64,000 nucleotides of DNA. It comes from Lentinus brumalis. Its lineage: Eukaryota > Basidiomycota > Agaricomycetes > Polyporales > Polyporaceae. How positions within the stretch are numbered: position 1 is the stretch's first letter; every line of letters begins with the position of its first letter. The DNA is taken from assembly GCA_001792895.1 (NCBI GenBank), contig MARA01000010.1, positions 1,240,001 through 1,304,000 of the forward strand. The letters are read 5' to 3'. This document shows positions 1 through 10,989 of this stretch, one piece after another. Under the pieces are notes generated by a model. That model did not search any database. It was given only the letters and a program-made list of their open reading frames with translations, and was not told the origin of the DNA. The position numbers were made by a program, and so were the translations under genes.

Positions 1-2805
1 GAAAGGTAGGCGGATGGGCAGTTCCTGGATGAGAGGTCGAGGGAAGCCAGGATGCTCCTGCCGCCCCTTGAGGATGAGGCACATGAAGTTGTCGCCGACA
101 ACCCCAACGGGCCAATACGACTCGTCCTTGCCCTCCCGTCGTTCGAGCTTATTTGTATCAAGGACACGCATCCATGTGGCCGACAGCGGTATGCGGAAGC
201 GAGGCATTACGTTCAAGATACCTGCCGAATCGTAGATAGCTGGTGCCTGCGCGAGAGTTGAGGAATGAGGTGGGGAACGTCCATACACTGACAGGAAGAA
301 GGCCAACTTACCCCTTCCTCTGTGATCCCGATCCACTTCAGTGTCTGCCGTTTGGCGATCGGCAACGTACTCTGTTGTAGTATGCAGAAGTCGTCAAATT
401 TGATCAGTCTGCCAGTGAGGTTTTGCGATCCTGTATATCCACATTATAAGCAGTTAGCCAGCAGGTGGCTACGCTATGAAGCTCACCATCCATCGTCGTG
501 CTACCATCGCGAGTGACGATGAACACCCATTCTGTGCCCGCGACCATCGTCACGTAGTCGCCGGGTAGACTCACACAAGCCCGCTCAATCCCGCTACCAG
601 TCAGGAACAGCAGCTCGCCCTGGCTAGTGGCCACCACAACGTTACCCTGTCCAGCGATATCTACTTCGCTCTTGTCGCGCATTGACTTGGTGGGTGGAGG
701 ACCGCCGGCTGCCACTCCCAGTACGCGCGTCCCTGGTGGTAGCTGGTATGTCCACTCAGATTGAGAAGCCCAGGTGCCATATGGCTTGTACACGACATGC
801 GCCGTGTGCTCTCCTTCCGGCTGGCAGGCGTAAAGCGCTCCGCGTTCGCCTGAACGAAGGGTCGGTTAGGTCAGACGGTGGACGAGTTTGCGGCGTACCT
901 AGAGAAGCAAGATCGTAGCGGGAATGATCTGTGAAGTGATAACTCTTTCGGGCTGATCTGTCATGGAACTCGACGTTGACAATGTGGTGTGTATCTTGGT
1001 CCGTCACTTCAATGACGCCAATCATATTGTATGCTGCAGTGAACACCCGTCAGAGATCAATCCGAAGTGAAATACTACATACGCACCCAGGTATCGTTTC
1101 TTATTCTCCATAGGAGTCGAGCCAGGCTGGAATGCAGGCTGCGCCTTCGTCACGCTCACTGGTCTGATTATCAGCTGGTATGATGACACCACCGCGTCCG
1201 AGCTCACCCATTTCGCGAATGCCTCCTTCCGCCGCTAGTCGCCTGGCTTCGCCGTCGTCATCATCCAAGGTGCCGACGTCGTCCAGAATCCAGTCATCGT
1301 TGTCCAAATCGATACCAAGGTCCTCTTCGACCTCAGTGTCCTTTGCTTTGCCCATGTCAGCATTGGATCCAATGTGCATATCGTCGTCGAACAGGGTAGG
1401 GGTGCCCTTGCGCTTGACGGGTACTGTGACGGACGAAGTACCTGCAGACAATTTCACCGGATCTGGCGCTGAGGCTGGTATAGGCTCCCGCCAGCGGGTG
1501 AGATCGCCTGTCGTATCAGTCCACACCAGGAGATTCTTTGTGGGCGAAAACGCCATCTGAGTAATCGGCGAGTTGAGTGCGTTTTGGAATCTGGCAACTA
1601 CACTCAGCGGACTCGTGCCCCACTCTAAAATTCAAACTCACCTGAACAGCATACGCCGATTCTGCGTAGACCAAATGAAAACTCCGGACTTAGCAGCTGC
1701 AGCAAGGTAAACACCATTCTTCGAAAGGGCCAGTGCTGTTATAGCGCCGGAGCATGCATCGTCGGATAGTGTGGACGACTTTGACCAGTCATTCCGCGAA
1801 ATAGTCACGATGTCTGATCTGAGGTCAGCACCTCAGGGAGAAAGCGCATACGACATATGTTTGCTTACCATGTGTGCGGGTGGCGACGAAGAAATATTGG
1901 CCAGAAGTATGCCAGATTGCGGAGCAGTCATGGCCGAACTCCGGTGATCTGTATACCTTTCAACAAGCTGGACGTCCAAAACGTAAATGTAATACTAACT
2001 CCGTGTCTGGCACTGCAGGAATGACCCCATCAATGACTTTCTCTTCCTTCGCAGTGTCCTCGGAAACGTCCCATACGATGATCTTTCCGTCTGCTCCGCA
2101 CGTTGTCTAGGCTGTCGTTAGAATATGCGTCGGGACTATGGTAGGATTCGTACAAGGATAGTTCCTGACGGATGCCAGGTCGCCTTGCGTACAGCCTTGG
2201 TATGTCCCTTCAGCATGGTGATCTTAGTAGTGTCGGCGAGATTTATGAGCTTCACGTCGGGTTCGCTGGAGCAACGTGAGCACGGGTCTGCCATGGCTCT
2301 GGACGGTCTTGAAGTACCATAGCAGCAAGACACTCACTCGGATGTAATCACAACTCGGGTCCCTGTCGGGTCGACAGCGACACAGCGGATTGGGATCCCA
2401 TGAGAACTGGTCACAAATCCTTCTAGAACCGGCGCGGACTCCTGCGCTGGCCGGTGGAGTTCATACTTCCTGACTTCTCCGTCTTTGCTGCCTGATAACC
2501 AGCAATCGGCCTACAAAATATCATGGGCGGATGAAAGATGGAGATGCGAGCTCACATACCCCAGAAGCTAAAGCTGTAACCTCGTCCGTTGCCTCCGCCG
2601 CACTTGGTGGCTCCTGATCTTCACCCAACTCTGGGTCCCATAGCCTAACCAAGCTGTCTGCTCCACCAGTGTACAAACGTCTGTACTATGTGGTGAGTAC
2701 GATGCGAATGGGTGAATGCGGTATGACTGACGAGCCATCTCTTGCGAACGCTAGACATGTGGTTCCTGGTGCATGAGCCGGGTTCACTAGCGTCTTGCCT
2801 GCCAT
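1..2805 (-). CDS. CTF4: CTF4/WDHD1/Mcl1 replisome adaptor, N-terminal part (runs off left edge)
   Basis: Ctf4 (Mcl1 in fission yeast, WDHD1/AND-1 in animals) is a nuclear replisome hub that links the CMG helicase to DNA polymerase alpha-primase and supports sister-chromatid cohesion. Translation from 2805 begins [16 protein letters not shown] and continues through several introns as WD40-type blades ([17 protein letters not shown] near 2210). An acidic linker follows (about 1100-1560), then the SepB/Ctf4 beta-propeller region; [16 protein letters not shown] and [17 protein letters not shown] at the left edge are family hallmarks. The start is the first in-frame ATG of the WD40 exon. The C-terminal helical domain lies outside the window. 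Paired MCB-like sites sit 130-150 bp upstream. Identity is secure; exact exon boundaries were not all resolved. Confidence 0.9.
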
Positions 2806-2938
2806 ACCAGATTCAGGATAGAACTCAAAGTCGAAGAGGACGCGATAGTGAAAGCACAGAGATAGGCCAGGGGCTAGTGGTGGTAGTGGTAATGGTGAGA
2901 GACGCGGCGCGCTGTCCGTCGCCGAGCCGGCGTTGCAA

Positions 2939-2956
2939 ACGCGTCTCGTAACGCGT
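2939..2956. promoter_or_regulatory. Two ACGCGT (MCB-like) boxes upstream of CTF4
   Basis: ACGCGT occurs at 2939-2944 and 2951-2956, 12 bp apart and 134-151 bp upstream of the CTF4 start. In yeasts the MluI cell-cycle box is bound by the MBF complex and drives G1/S expression of replication genes. Function here is inferred from position and from the gene it faces. Confidence 0.5.
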
Positions 2957-3422
2957 CAGTCACGAGTCACACGATCAGCGCTAGCAAGCGCTGGCACAGT
3001 AGCAGGACTCCGTTGGTCTCGTACGTATGTACCCATCCGTCTCTTCGAAGCCGCACCCACGCTGATTCAGAAAATCTTGACTCTCAGTTGACTCAACTTG
3101 CTTAAGGGCTTATATGACGACGTAGTAGAGTTAAAGCAAAGCTGCATGTCGCTCGAAGATTCAATGATACTTACTGTACGTCGCTCCCCGGGCATCTTGA
3201 AACTTGTACTATCAGTCTTGACTCAGAACAGGGGGCAGGTATTACTTACGCAGGGAGTTGAATCCTGTCGACTGTGTTATACGGGTACGCAGTACTTATT
3301 CCAGCTCCCTAGCAGCGGACATCTTGTTTGTCAATGACAAGCTTGTTCATACAGAGACTACTACTCGGATGTTCGCTCAAATCAACTTCTAGATGACAGA
3401 GGGTACGTCCTATGACATCCCC

Positions 3423-4120
3423 CTATAGGGCACCAAAGAACGTGATCGTCACGTCCCCGCCCATCCCTTCAGGGGAGCTGATGTTGGCTACAATAAATCG
3501 GCCGTTGAGCGAGCTATAGGTTTCAGAGTCGGTCTCCAGATGACTGTACATCGGATGCGTCATCGTGAGTACCCAGGTCATCCTCAACTAACATCGTGGG
3601 GACTCACATGTAGGCCAGACTGGAACCGAAGGCTTCCCTGAAAGTGCACAGCAAAACAACGCCAAATCAGCCTCATGACTCCGCGAACGAAATAGCTGCA
3701 CAGGAGGGCGCTCACCCCACACCGTTCAAAGCCAAGTACGCCAACTTCTGATCCACCTCCCACCGTATGACGGGGTGGGCCTGTGGAAAGAAAATTCCCG
3801 TGTTGTCGATCACACCTGTATCCGCCGTGGGGTTGGCGAGAGTGGCAACCAGATTTCCCGAAGTGTCTGTCAAGTTGAGGCTAAAAATCGTGGTGAGTGC
3901 TTTGCAGTGTTTGCATGCTTTGGTTCCTCAGGCCTCACCCCTTGACCGGAAAGTTGACGCGCGTGCCAAAGGTTGCATTCAGTGTTCCAATCGTCCCGAA
4001 CTCTAGAATTCCATAGAACATGGTCTCGAACTGAGGGGGAGCAGAGGGTTGAGCGTCGGCCCCCGCTGGAATGGTTGCCGCTGCGGCAAGTGCCGCGACG
4101 ATAGTGGGTAGCAACCGCAT
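3423..4120 (-). CDS. Small secreted protein of unknown function (about 165 aa, four exons)
   Basis: Four exons join in phase: 4120-3939, 3880-3716, 3637-3608 and 3543-3423 (498 nt). The product starts MRLLPTIVAALAAAAT, a clear signal peptide ending near GADAQP. The mature part has few cysteines and short beta-strand-like stretches (FYGILEFGTIGTLNATF; DVTITFFGAL at the C-terminus) and several N-glycosylation sequons (NAT, NLT, NIS). I do not recognise the family; lineage-specific extracellular proteins like this are common in basidiomycetes. A TTATAA element about 65 bp upstream on the same strand could be the TATA box. The exon model is well supported because all phases match; the function is unknown. 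Confidence 0.7.
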
Positions 4121-5015
4121 TGAACCGAAAATTGTGAGCAGTGAAGTGGTATGTAGAGGTCATTTTTGTCTGACGGCCTCTTATAACAGCGCACGGCGTC
4201 CCCTTGCAGACCACTCCGTTACCCACACTCGGTGATCTCTCGTCAGTTTGTCATCAGATGCTTACTCCTAGCCTTGACGTACTGACGAGCATCCGCATGT
4301 ATATAGGCGGGCCCGTCTGCTTGCGTTGTCAGGTATAGTCTGGTGTAATTTGAAGGTTGCTCTTCAGAGAGTCGGCACAACAGCATCACGCTCGGGCTTC
4401 GGGGTGCTTAGTACTCCTCAAACGCCGTGCACGATGTCCTCGGCCTGAACCCGCATCTATCCAAACTATAGTGCAATTGTAATGGGAATAATAGAAAACG
4501 AAGACACTGGTGAGTTGGTTGTTATTGTAGGACGTCATCTAGCCCGAGCCTCATTGCGTCCGCCGCAATCTGCAGATAGAACAGGCGATGAACACAGTGG
4601 CGCGCGTTGAAGACGTTGTGAAACTACGTTGGGCCTCGCTCTGACTCACCGCATCCCGGCTCCCGAACGTACAGCACAGCGATACATGCGTCGCTATAGA
4701 CTCATCGACGTCACATCCACCCACCATGTCAGCCATCGGTGCGTTTTGTCATGACGCTTGGTCGCAAGTTGGCGATGTGAAGACCTGATGTGACATCCGC
4801 AAGGACAAATGCGGATATAGCGTTCGGGGTTCGGCCTCGGGGCTCTGCAGCATGAGAGAGGCGAGTGTGTATAGGTCACGCCCGCCGGATGACATATTTT
4901 AGGTCGTACAGACTGCAGGCCCGGGGAAACACTGGGGCTCGAAAAAGAGTCCGTTTGCACTCAACTGCTCTTGACTGACCTGGGAGTGGCTGTATGATGA
5001 CACGTCACAATCAAT
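4121..5015. other. Intergenic region with no supported gene
   Basis: Only short overlapping open frames occur and none shows coding bias or a recognisable motif. The first 200 bases hold the promoter of the upstream secreted-protein gene (TTATAA near 4183, TATATA near 4300). The rest is the outer flank of the left inverted-duplication arm, and I saw no similarity to the outer flank of the right arm. Confidence 0.5.
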
Positions 5016-5931
5016 AGCCAGCTAGTACGGTTCAAGTTAGATTGGTGAGTACTTCAAGTTCAGCAAAAACATTTTTCATGCCATGCCACTCACCGACTTC
5101 CGAGTGAAGGATTGCATCATGATCCGGATCGGAACAGGGTGTGTGTTCACTCCAGCGTTTCGTTGGTGATCCAAGTACGATGGGGTATACTTATGAAATG
5201 GAAAGGCTTCATCGCATTGTCCCTCACCAGCGGTAGCCTCGTGCCAGAGACGCGCTGTCCTTGTTCCGATTGGTCGTGGTCGCCAACTTGGAGGTCTCGT
5301 CGCCTCTAATGCGGCAGACCATAGAACTTGTCATCGGGACAATTACGCTGGTAGTCGAACGAAGCGGCTGGGTGTGAACATAACCGGATGCTGCATCCTA
5401 TTGCACCGGTACCAGCGGTCCGTCCGCTCGGGATTTCTCCAGGCGTTTCTTTGTGTCAGTAGGTCGCATCCCGTCGTGTCCGGCTTCTCATAGCGTTGTA
5501 TACTGACCTTCTTTGGCCTAGCTGGTCAGTGAGCTGCACGTCTATCTCGCACGCTCGGACGCTCCGTCGGATGGCGAGCTCCTGCCTCCATCCGAGACCT
5601 ATAGCGCTAGCGCTCCAGCAGAAACCTCTGTCCAGAAGGTCATGCTCGGGCCTCCTCGTACTACGTCGCTCGAAGCTCAAGTCGAACCGGTCCAGTTGGG
5701 AAGACTGATCTCTGCGAGATGCGCAACTGATTAACCGCTTGACTTCACGGCACTTCATCCATTCTGACGTGTCTCCGCCTCAGCCCACCGAAATCCATCG
5801 TCAACGCAGCTCCATCGTCGCTTCTCTACATGTCTCGGCCCCCGTCCGACCGGACCAGCACGCTCCCACTCGGCAAGCCTCAGGCTCTGGGTGGCTAGCA
5901 AGATGCATGCGCGAAGTCGCCGGCGAACGAA

Positions 5932-5966
5932 ATAAAAGCTGGGGCGTGCTGGATGGAACGGCAGGA
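5932..5966 (+). promoter_or_regulatory. Core promoter of DPBB gene A (TATA-like box plus shared GAACGGCAGGA motif)
   Basis: ATAAAAG at 5932-5938 is followed about 24 bp later by GAACGGCAGGA at 5956-5966. The same pairing precedes gene C (9879 and 9905) and both right-arm copies A' and C'. The distance from the TATA box places the motif at the expected transcription start. Confidence 0.5.
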
Positions 5967-6039
5967 CATCCAAGGTCACCCAACAACCCACTCGAACACA
6001 ACAGCCTCACCAGCTCCTCTGCTATACAATTCTGCCACC

Positions 6040-6523
6040 ATGATGTCATTCAAGGCTATCATCATTGCTGCTCTCGCTGCCGTCGCCGTCCATGGTGCCC
6101 CTCGCGCCGCTGACATCTCCGGTGATGGTGAGTCCCGGTGTCCTCTGCCGCGTTGAACACTACTTAACCGGTACCATATGGAACAGCTACCTACTACCTC
6201 CCTAATGGCGGACTCGGTGCTTGCGGCTCTCCCATCCAGAACAGCGACTTCGCTGTTGCCCTCAGCTCCAGCCAGTACTCTGGCGGATCCAACTGCGGAC
6301 GCCGCATCAGCGTGCAGTGTGAGCCAGTCCAGTCAAGGGAGTTTCTCAGATACTCACCTTGACTCCTATGATCTCATCAGACCAAGGCAAATCCGTACAA
6401 GCCACCGTCCGCGACCTGTGCCCGGGATGCGCCTCCGGGAGCATTGACCTTACGTCGAGTGCCTTCCAACAGCTGGCGAGCCTCGATGCCGGTCGCATCC
6501 AGGTTACTTGGAATTTCGTGTAA
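6040..6523 (+). CDS. DPBB secreted protein A (RlpA-like/expansin-like, 120 aa)
   Basis: Three exons (6040-6127, 6187-6318, 6381-6523) give 120 aa. A signal peptide (MMSFKAIIIAALAAVAV) precedes a single small double-psi beta-barrel. Family hallmarks are GACGSPIQNSDFAVALS, GGSNCGRRISV, LCPGCASGSIDL and a C-terminal QVTWNFV; four cysteines are placed to form two disulfides. In basidiomycetes these RlpA-like proteins include the riboflavin-aldehyde-forming-enzyme type of Agaricus and are often expressed in fruiting bodies; they lack the second expansin domain and no catalytic activity can be claimed. Both introns sit at the same phase positions as in all paralogs in this window. The first of two adjacent ATGs is used. 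The mirror copy is A' at 47953-48432. Confidence 0.85.
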
Positions 6524-6780
6524 ATACGGCTACGCTGTCATCGACATCCCTACGCACAGCTAGTAGACTTGTTCATGTAATGCATACAAGTTACCACCGA
6601 TGTGAAGCGCGCTGCAGCCAGATGAATTCGAATCACTTTTAACTCTGGTTAGGGTTGCGTTGATTGAGACTTGTGAGAGTTGAACTCGAAGTACTTAGAA
6701 TGACTTGGTGGAGTACCGCTGCAACCACCGCGCTCGAGCACAAATTCTGACCACCTTTTGCTGTCACAACCTCTACCAAG

Positions 6781-7512
6781 ATGTACGGCGCCCGAATTTT
6801 GACCCTCACACTCGCAGTAAGCGTGCGCCTCGTCCTTCGACGATGAAACACTTACTCAGACACGCACAGCTTAGGCTCTCGCGCCGAGTCGAAGCAAACG
6901 ATAAGTCAGTGCTCGAAGTCTGCGAGTGCCGGAGCTTACTTCAAGGTAGGCACGCGGTGTCTCAAGAGGTCTGCGGAGCCCCCGGGCGTCCGGGGTTTAC
7001 TGACTTTTCGCAGCGATTGTGGCCAAATGAGTCATGACCCAACCTGATCTGCAGCATCTTCACCATTGTGAGCTCCGGCCGGCTCGCTCGGCGTAGATGG
7101 CTGTGACGCCTGCTGGATGAAATACGCCAAATAGCCTTCGGATGGAGGCGTGTGCCGTGCTAAGACGCCACACGAGTACTTATCGCCCGTAGGACCAATT
7201 TCCTTGACGATCAAATAACGATCCGATCGTGGCATCCTCCGTATGCGGCCTTGCACGGCTGCTGAAATCCGACCAGCCTCTCAACATTTGACTTCCAACA
7301 CTGTGCGTGAGTATCACTTTTGGCCGGACGCTCATCTGAAGTTCATCAGGTCACGTCGTACACGCTGCTTGGTCAACATCTACTACATTCATCGCTTTCC
7401 GTTGAGCGGGAGTCGGTCTACAAATGTCACGTCCCGAGGTCCAAGGTGCCAGGAGGCTGTAGTATGTACGCGCCGGATGCGAACGCGGCAGGTAAGCACT
7501 AGGGCCCAGTGA
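6781..7512. other. Segment between A and B, mirrored in both arms; possible decayed gene
   Basis: This stretch is conserved in the right arm (about 46966-47695), but I could not build an unbroken gene on either strand. On the plus strand a short signal-peptide-like start (MYGARILTLTLA) meets a canonical GTAAGC donor at 6817, and later fragments include a Cys-containing stretch near 7420-7500. On the minus strand a 74-codon frame at 7032-7256 contains DRYLIVKEIGPTGDKYSCGV and looks protein-like, but the right copy of this frame has a nonsense codon. It may be the remnant of one or two genes inserted between A and B. I do not recognise either. Confidence 0.3.
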
Positions 7513-7946
7513 GTACAATCATGGCGAGCTGTTCTGACGCTGCGACTTGGACATGGTTGCCTGCAAGGAGCCCTTACTGTCTTAGCTTGCCCACTCTCTT
7601 TTGCCGCTTGGACTCCAGGTGCGCTTCATGGCTTGGACCATGATACTATCAGGTCACGGAACAAACATGCCACTGCAGAATCCGAAGCACGGTACGATTC
7701 AAGAGTGATGAGCTCTGCTGGCAGGGCAATGTCCGGTGCAGCGGAGTAGGCACAGTGCATGTGCGCCCCAAACGTTGACGACGATATGCGAAGGAAAGTG
7801 GTCGCTCCAGGACTTCAGACAAGTGTCTCAAGGGGTATGTCGTCTCCTTCAGCCAAGCGTCTGCACTGGCTGTCCACCCCGGCCAGACTGCTGGCGACCA
7901 GTCACCCCAGGGCAGACTAGGCTGAGGCAACGACGCCCGGGACTGG

Positions 7947-7953
7947 TATATAA
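7947..7953 (+). promoter_or_regulatory. TATA box of DPBB gene B
   Basis: TATATAA about 90 bp upstream of the gene B start codon. It is preserved in the mirrored promoter near 46521-46528 in the right arm, where the gene itself is interrupted. Confidence 0.55.
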
Positions 7954-8043
7954 CCTCGCGGTACTCTCTGACTATCCGTCAGTCACCTCTGCTACTCGAC
8001 AACCATCGACAGACTCCTTCCCGTTTCTGCACTTATCTCCAAG

Positions 8044-8501
8044 ATGTTTACCAAGGCCACTATTATTGCACTTGTCTCTGCCGCCTTCACCCTCGGCGTG
8101 AACGCGGGAACTGGTGAGTCTATGCAGTTACCAAGGTGACTGTGACGAGCTCACTTTGCGGCACAGCGACTTACTACCAGCCCAACGGCGGTTTCGGAGC
8201 GTGTGGAGCCCCCAGCCAGAACAGCGACTTTGTCGTCGCTCTCAGCCCCTCCGAGTACGCAGGCGGCGCGAACTGTTGGCGCCACATCGGCGTGTGGCGT
8301 AAGTCTACCTTTAACAACCTTTTTTTGACCTGATAAACTCATGCTACTTACTTCGTAGACCAGGGCAGGTTCGTCGACGTGACCGTCGTCGACGAGTGTC
8401 CCGGCTGCGAGCCCGGCCATATCGATCTCTCCGAGGGTGCATTCCAGCAACTAGCCGATCTCGGCGCCGGTCTTATCCAGGTCGATTATAACTACGAGTA
8501 G
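8044..8501 (+). CDS. DPBB secreted protein B (RlpA-like/expansin-like, 114 aa)
   Basis: Three exons (8044-8113, 8167-8298, 8359-8501) encode 114 aa with the same exon plan as A and C; exon 2 is 132 nt and exon 3 143 nt in all three types when intact. The signal peptide is MFTKATIIALVSAAFTLGVNA. The barrel carries GACGAPSQNSDFVVALS, AGGANCWRHIGV, DECPGCEPGHIDLS and ends DYNYE. The four conserved cysteines are present. It is closest to gene E (40996-41455), which shares the SPSEYAGGANCWR stretch and the EAGHIDLSEGAF-type motif. The right-arm counterpart B' is split by a transposon, so this is the only intact B copy in the window. Extracellular role unknown. Confidence 0.85.
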
Positions 8502-9878
8502 AGAGAGAGTCATATGTAACATGATGCATGCCGCCAGTGGGCTGCTTTGGAGAGGATCTTGGCATGGTGTCTGTCTGAACATCATGCTTATTGAGATACA
8601 ACAGTTCCTGCTCGTCACTCATCCTCAACCAGTTCCGGCGCCTCCCGACGCAGTTTCCGGTGCGAACCACAACACTTGCCAATTCGGGCACCGCACAAAG
8701 AAGCGCTCTGGCGTTATGATCCTTGCAATGACGGGTCTCCGTAACTTGTTCAACCCCATATTGTTACAACTGGATACTTGGATACTTCGCTGGACTGAGC
8801 TTGACTGTTACTGATTCAGGATTTGAGCTTGTACAAGGCATCCCCGGGCGTCCGAGTCTTACGCTTCAGGGTAAACGCCAGACGGTTCGTGTCAGATCCT
8901 ACAGCACCCGTCTAAGTAACAGGGTCCAGATCAAAAGAAACCCGTGAGGTGATTCAATCCTTCTGTATATTTGTCTGTATCTTACCTCTTGCACAGGGAA
9001 TGGCAGGTGCATGCCCCGGGATCGAGTTGATTTGACAACTGGCCACAATAACGCCGACCATACGTTCCGGTCTAGCCTGCAGTCACATAGCCGCATGTCG
9101 ACGAACGTGCAGGACCGGCGGTCCGCCGCAGCGGACATATGCAGGCGTTACATCTATGTGGTCCTCCAATGAAGTTCGACCTGTCGGCGGCACGCACATT
9201 CACTCGGCCCCGCTGGCGGAGCGCAGCCATTAGTACGAGTGGTACACGACGTACGCTATGCCGCTTGGAGGCTCTGACATGGTGCTGACTGTCTCAGAGA
9301 ACATGATTGCAATGCCAGGGCGATCAAACCACGGTCCGTAGTCCGCGTGGTCCGCGAGACTCATCCTAACCTACGGAGCGACAATAGCGCGTTGTTTCGC
9401 AGGCAATCGACCGGAGGAAGACGGATACCAATCCATATGCGCATACTTCACATGAAAGAGGCGTGAGCAGAGCTAGGTCTTCTTGGAGAATTGGAAGGCG
9501 AAGGTCTGGAAGGGTCCACGACTCGGAGCGGTGAGCTCTTCTCACCATCGCGCCCTTGGCACCAAATCAGTTGTGTGGAACGAGTTATGGTCGCATTCCG
9601 AACGACGGGCCAATACATACGAGGCACAATCGGAGACATTCTTAACGATCTCAGGCTAGCTCGATGAATGTATATTGCAAACAGCGCCGCAATGCTCAAG
9701 CTCGCTCTTGGTGCAGAAAATTCGGCGCTGCCATACCCGTCGGTGGAATCCCATGACCGTGTCGCTCCGGGGCTGCGCTTGCTTCGAGCTTGCTAGCAGC
9801 CGATCGGATGGGTGGACTTTCCGTGCTGTCGTTGGCGCGATGTGGAGGCAAGTCCAACGGCAGCGCCGCCGTCCTGCG
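8502..9878. other. B-C intergenic region
   Basis: There is no supported gene. Open frames here (for example 8899-9138 minus) recur in the mirrored segment 43100-44500, but with scattered indels and no reading-frame preservation, as expected for non-coding DNA. The last part is the gene C promoter, with TATAAAAA at 9879. Confidence 0.45.
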
Positions 9879-9915
9879 TATAAAAAGTGTCTACCTGCGT
9901 GGTTGAACGGCAGGA
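9879..9915 (+). promoter_or_regulatory. Core promoter of DPBB gene C (TATAAAAA plus GAACGGCAGGA)
   Basis: TATAAAAA at 9879-9886 and GAACGGCAGGA at 9905-9915, with spacing similar to that upstream of gene A. The gene C start codon is 81 bp downstream. Confidence 0.55.
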
Positions 9916-9995
9916 TACCCACTTCTACCAGTCTACCAGCCCTCGCGGCTCAAAAACTCGTCCTCTTCCTTTACATTACCACCAACCTCTTCGCC

Positions 9996-10460
9996 ATGTT
10001 CAAGGTCATTCTCGCCGTTGCCCTCGCCGCTGTCGCAGTCAACGCAGCCCCTTCTGCTGCCAACTTCGCCGGAGATGGTAGGTAATCGGTCTAGTGACTG
10101 TTCCTCGCCTCTGACATGCTCTGCAACAGCTACCTGGTACACGCCTAACGGCGGCCTCGGTGCTTGCGGCGCACCGAGCCAGAACAGCGACCTCGTCGTC
10201 GCTCTCAGTGCCGACCAGTACGCAGGCGGTTCGAACTGCTGGCGCCACATTGGAGTCCACTGTAAGTCTTGAAAGGGTAGTTGATCTGAAGCTGTAGACT
10301 GACATTGCGTCTCTCCAGACCAGGGTCGATTCGTCGACGCCACCGTTGTCGACCTGTGCCCGGGTGCGCTTCGGGCAGCATCGACCTGTCTCCCGGTGCC
10401 TTCCAGCAGCTCGCCAGCCTCGATGCCGGTCGCATCCGAGTCACCTGGAATTACGAGTGA
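9996..10460 (+). pseudogene. DPBB secreted protein C, frameshifted in exon 3
   Basis: Exons 9996-10077, 10130-10261 and 10319-10460 match the intact mirror copy C' except that exon 3 is 142 nt rather than 143. The missing base falls at the GGG at 10362-10364, inside the CPGC motif. The product therefore loses the last conserved cysteine and the C-terminal strand and reads out of frame to a stop near 10501. Signal peptide (MFKVILAVALAAVAVNA) and exon 2 (GACGAPSQNSDLVVALS, GGSNCWRHIGV) are intact, and the ancestral stop is still present at 10458. The loss lies in a G run, so a base-calling error is a serious alternative; if so, this is a normal 118-aa gene. Confidence 0.75.
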
Positions 10461-10989
10461 TTGTACCGCACCGTCTGTGATATCTAGCCACTGTTTATTG
10501 TGAACGAGCATCATTTCTCGAGACCAAACCGTCGACATTCTCATCGTCGGTCATGACCCGGCTGAGCCGCGCTCGCGCTCGCCCGGGTCACCCTGCCGCA
10601 GGTCATTCAACACCGCACTCGATGACATCTACAGACTGAATTGTAGACTTCGGAATGGATTACATGGCCATCAACAAAGGTTATAGTGGCCACGAGAAAG
10701 CGGCTGTTGAGTACACTACGGACGGGCCTCGGAATCAGTTTCTATGTGCCGTATAAAGTATGGACTATCAGAGACCTCGATCCATTGTGAAAGACTAGGT
10801 AGATTGCATCGTGCACGTAGTCAGAACATCGTGGCTTCGTTGAGTAGCTCCGCATTGTGGTTTATGTATCGGGTGTGCTTGCTATTCCTGGCTCTTTCTC
10901 GCGATATATACGAGACACCGGTCGCGGTGATTCTCTACGACCAGCAAGACCATCAAGTTCTTCCATCCTGATGGCCAAGATTATTCGCA

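Larger units (their letters stand above)
5020..10465 (+). repeat. Left arm of a large inverted duplication
   Basis: This segment is the reverse complement of 42497-49350 once the 1.47-kb insertion in the right arm is removed. Anchors seen by eye: the outer end near 5020-5110 (AGTACGGTTCAA and GCCATGCCACTCACCGAC) matches the complement of 49260-49350; the three DPBB genes and the segment between A and B are mirrored in order and orientation; the inner end lies within a few bases of the gene C stop codon. Arm length is about 5.4 kb. Small indels and substitutions are spread along the arms, so the copies are real and independently evolving. Confidence 0.85.

Noticed and set aside
6640..6660. Isolated TTAGGG word suggesting telomeric sequence
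   Set aside because: Only one copy is present, with no tandem array.
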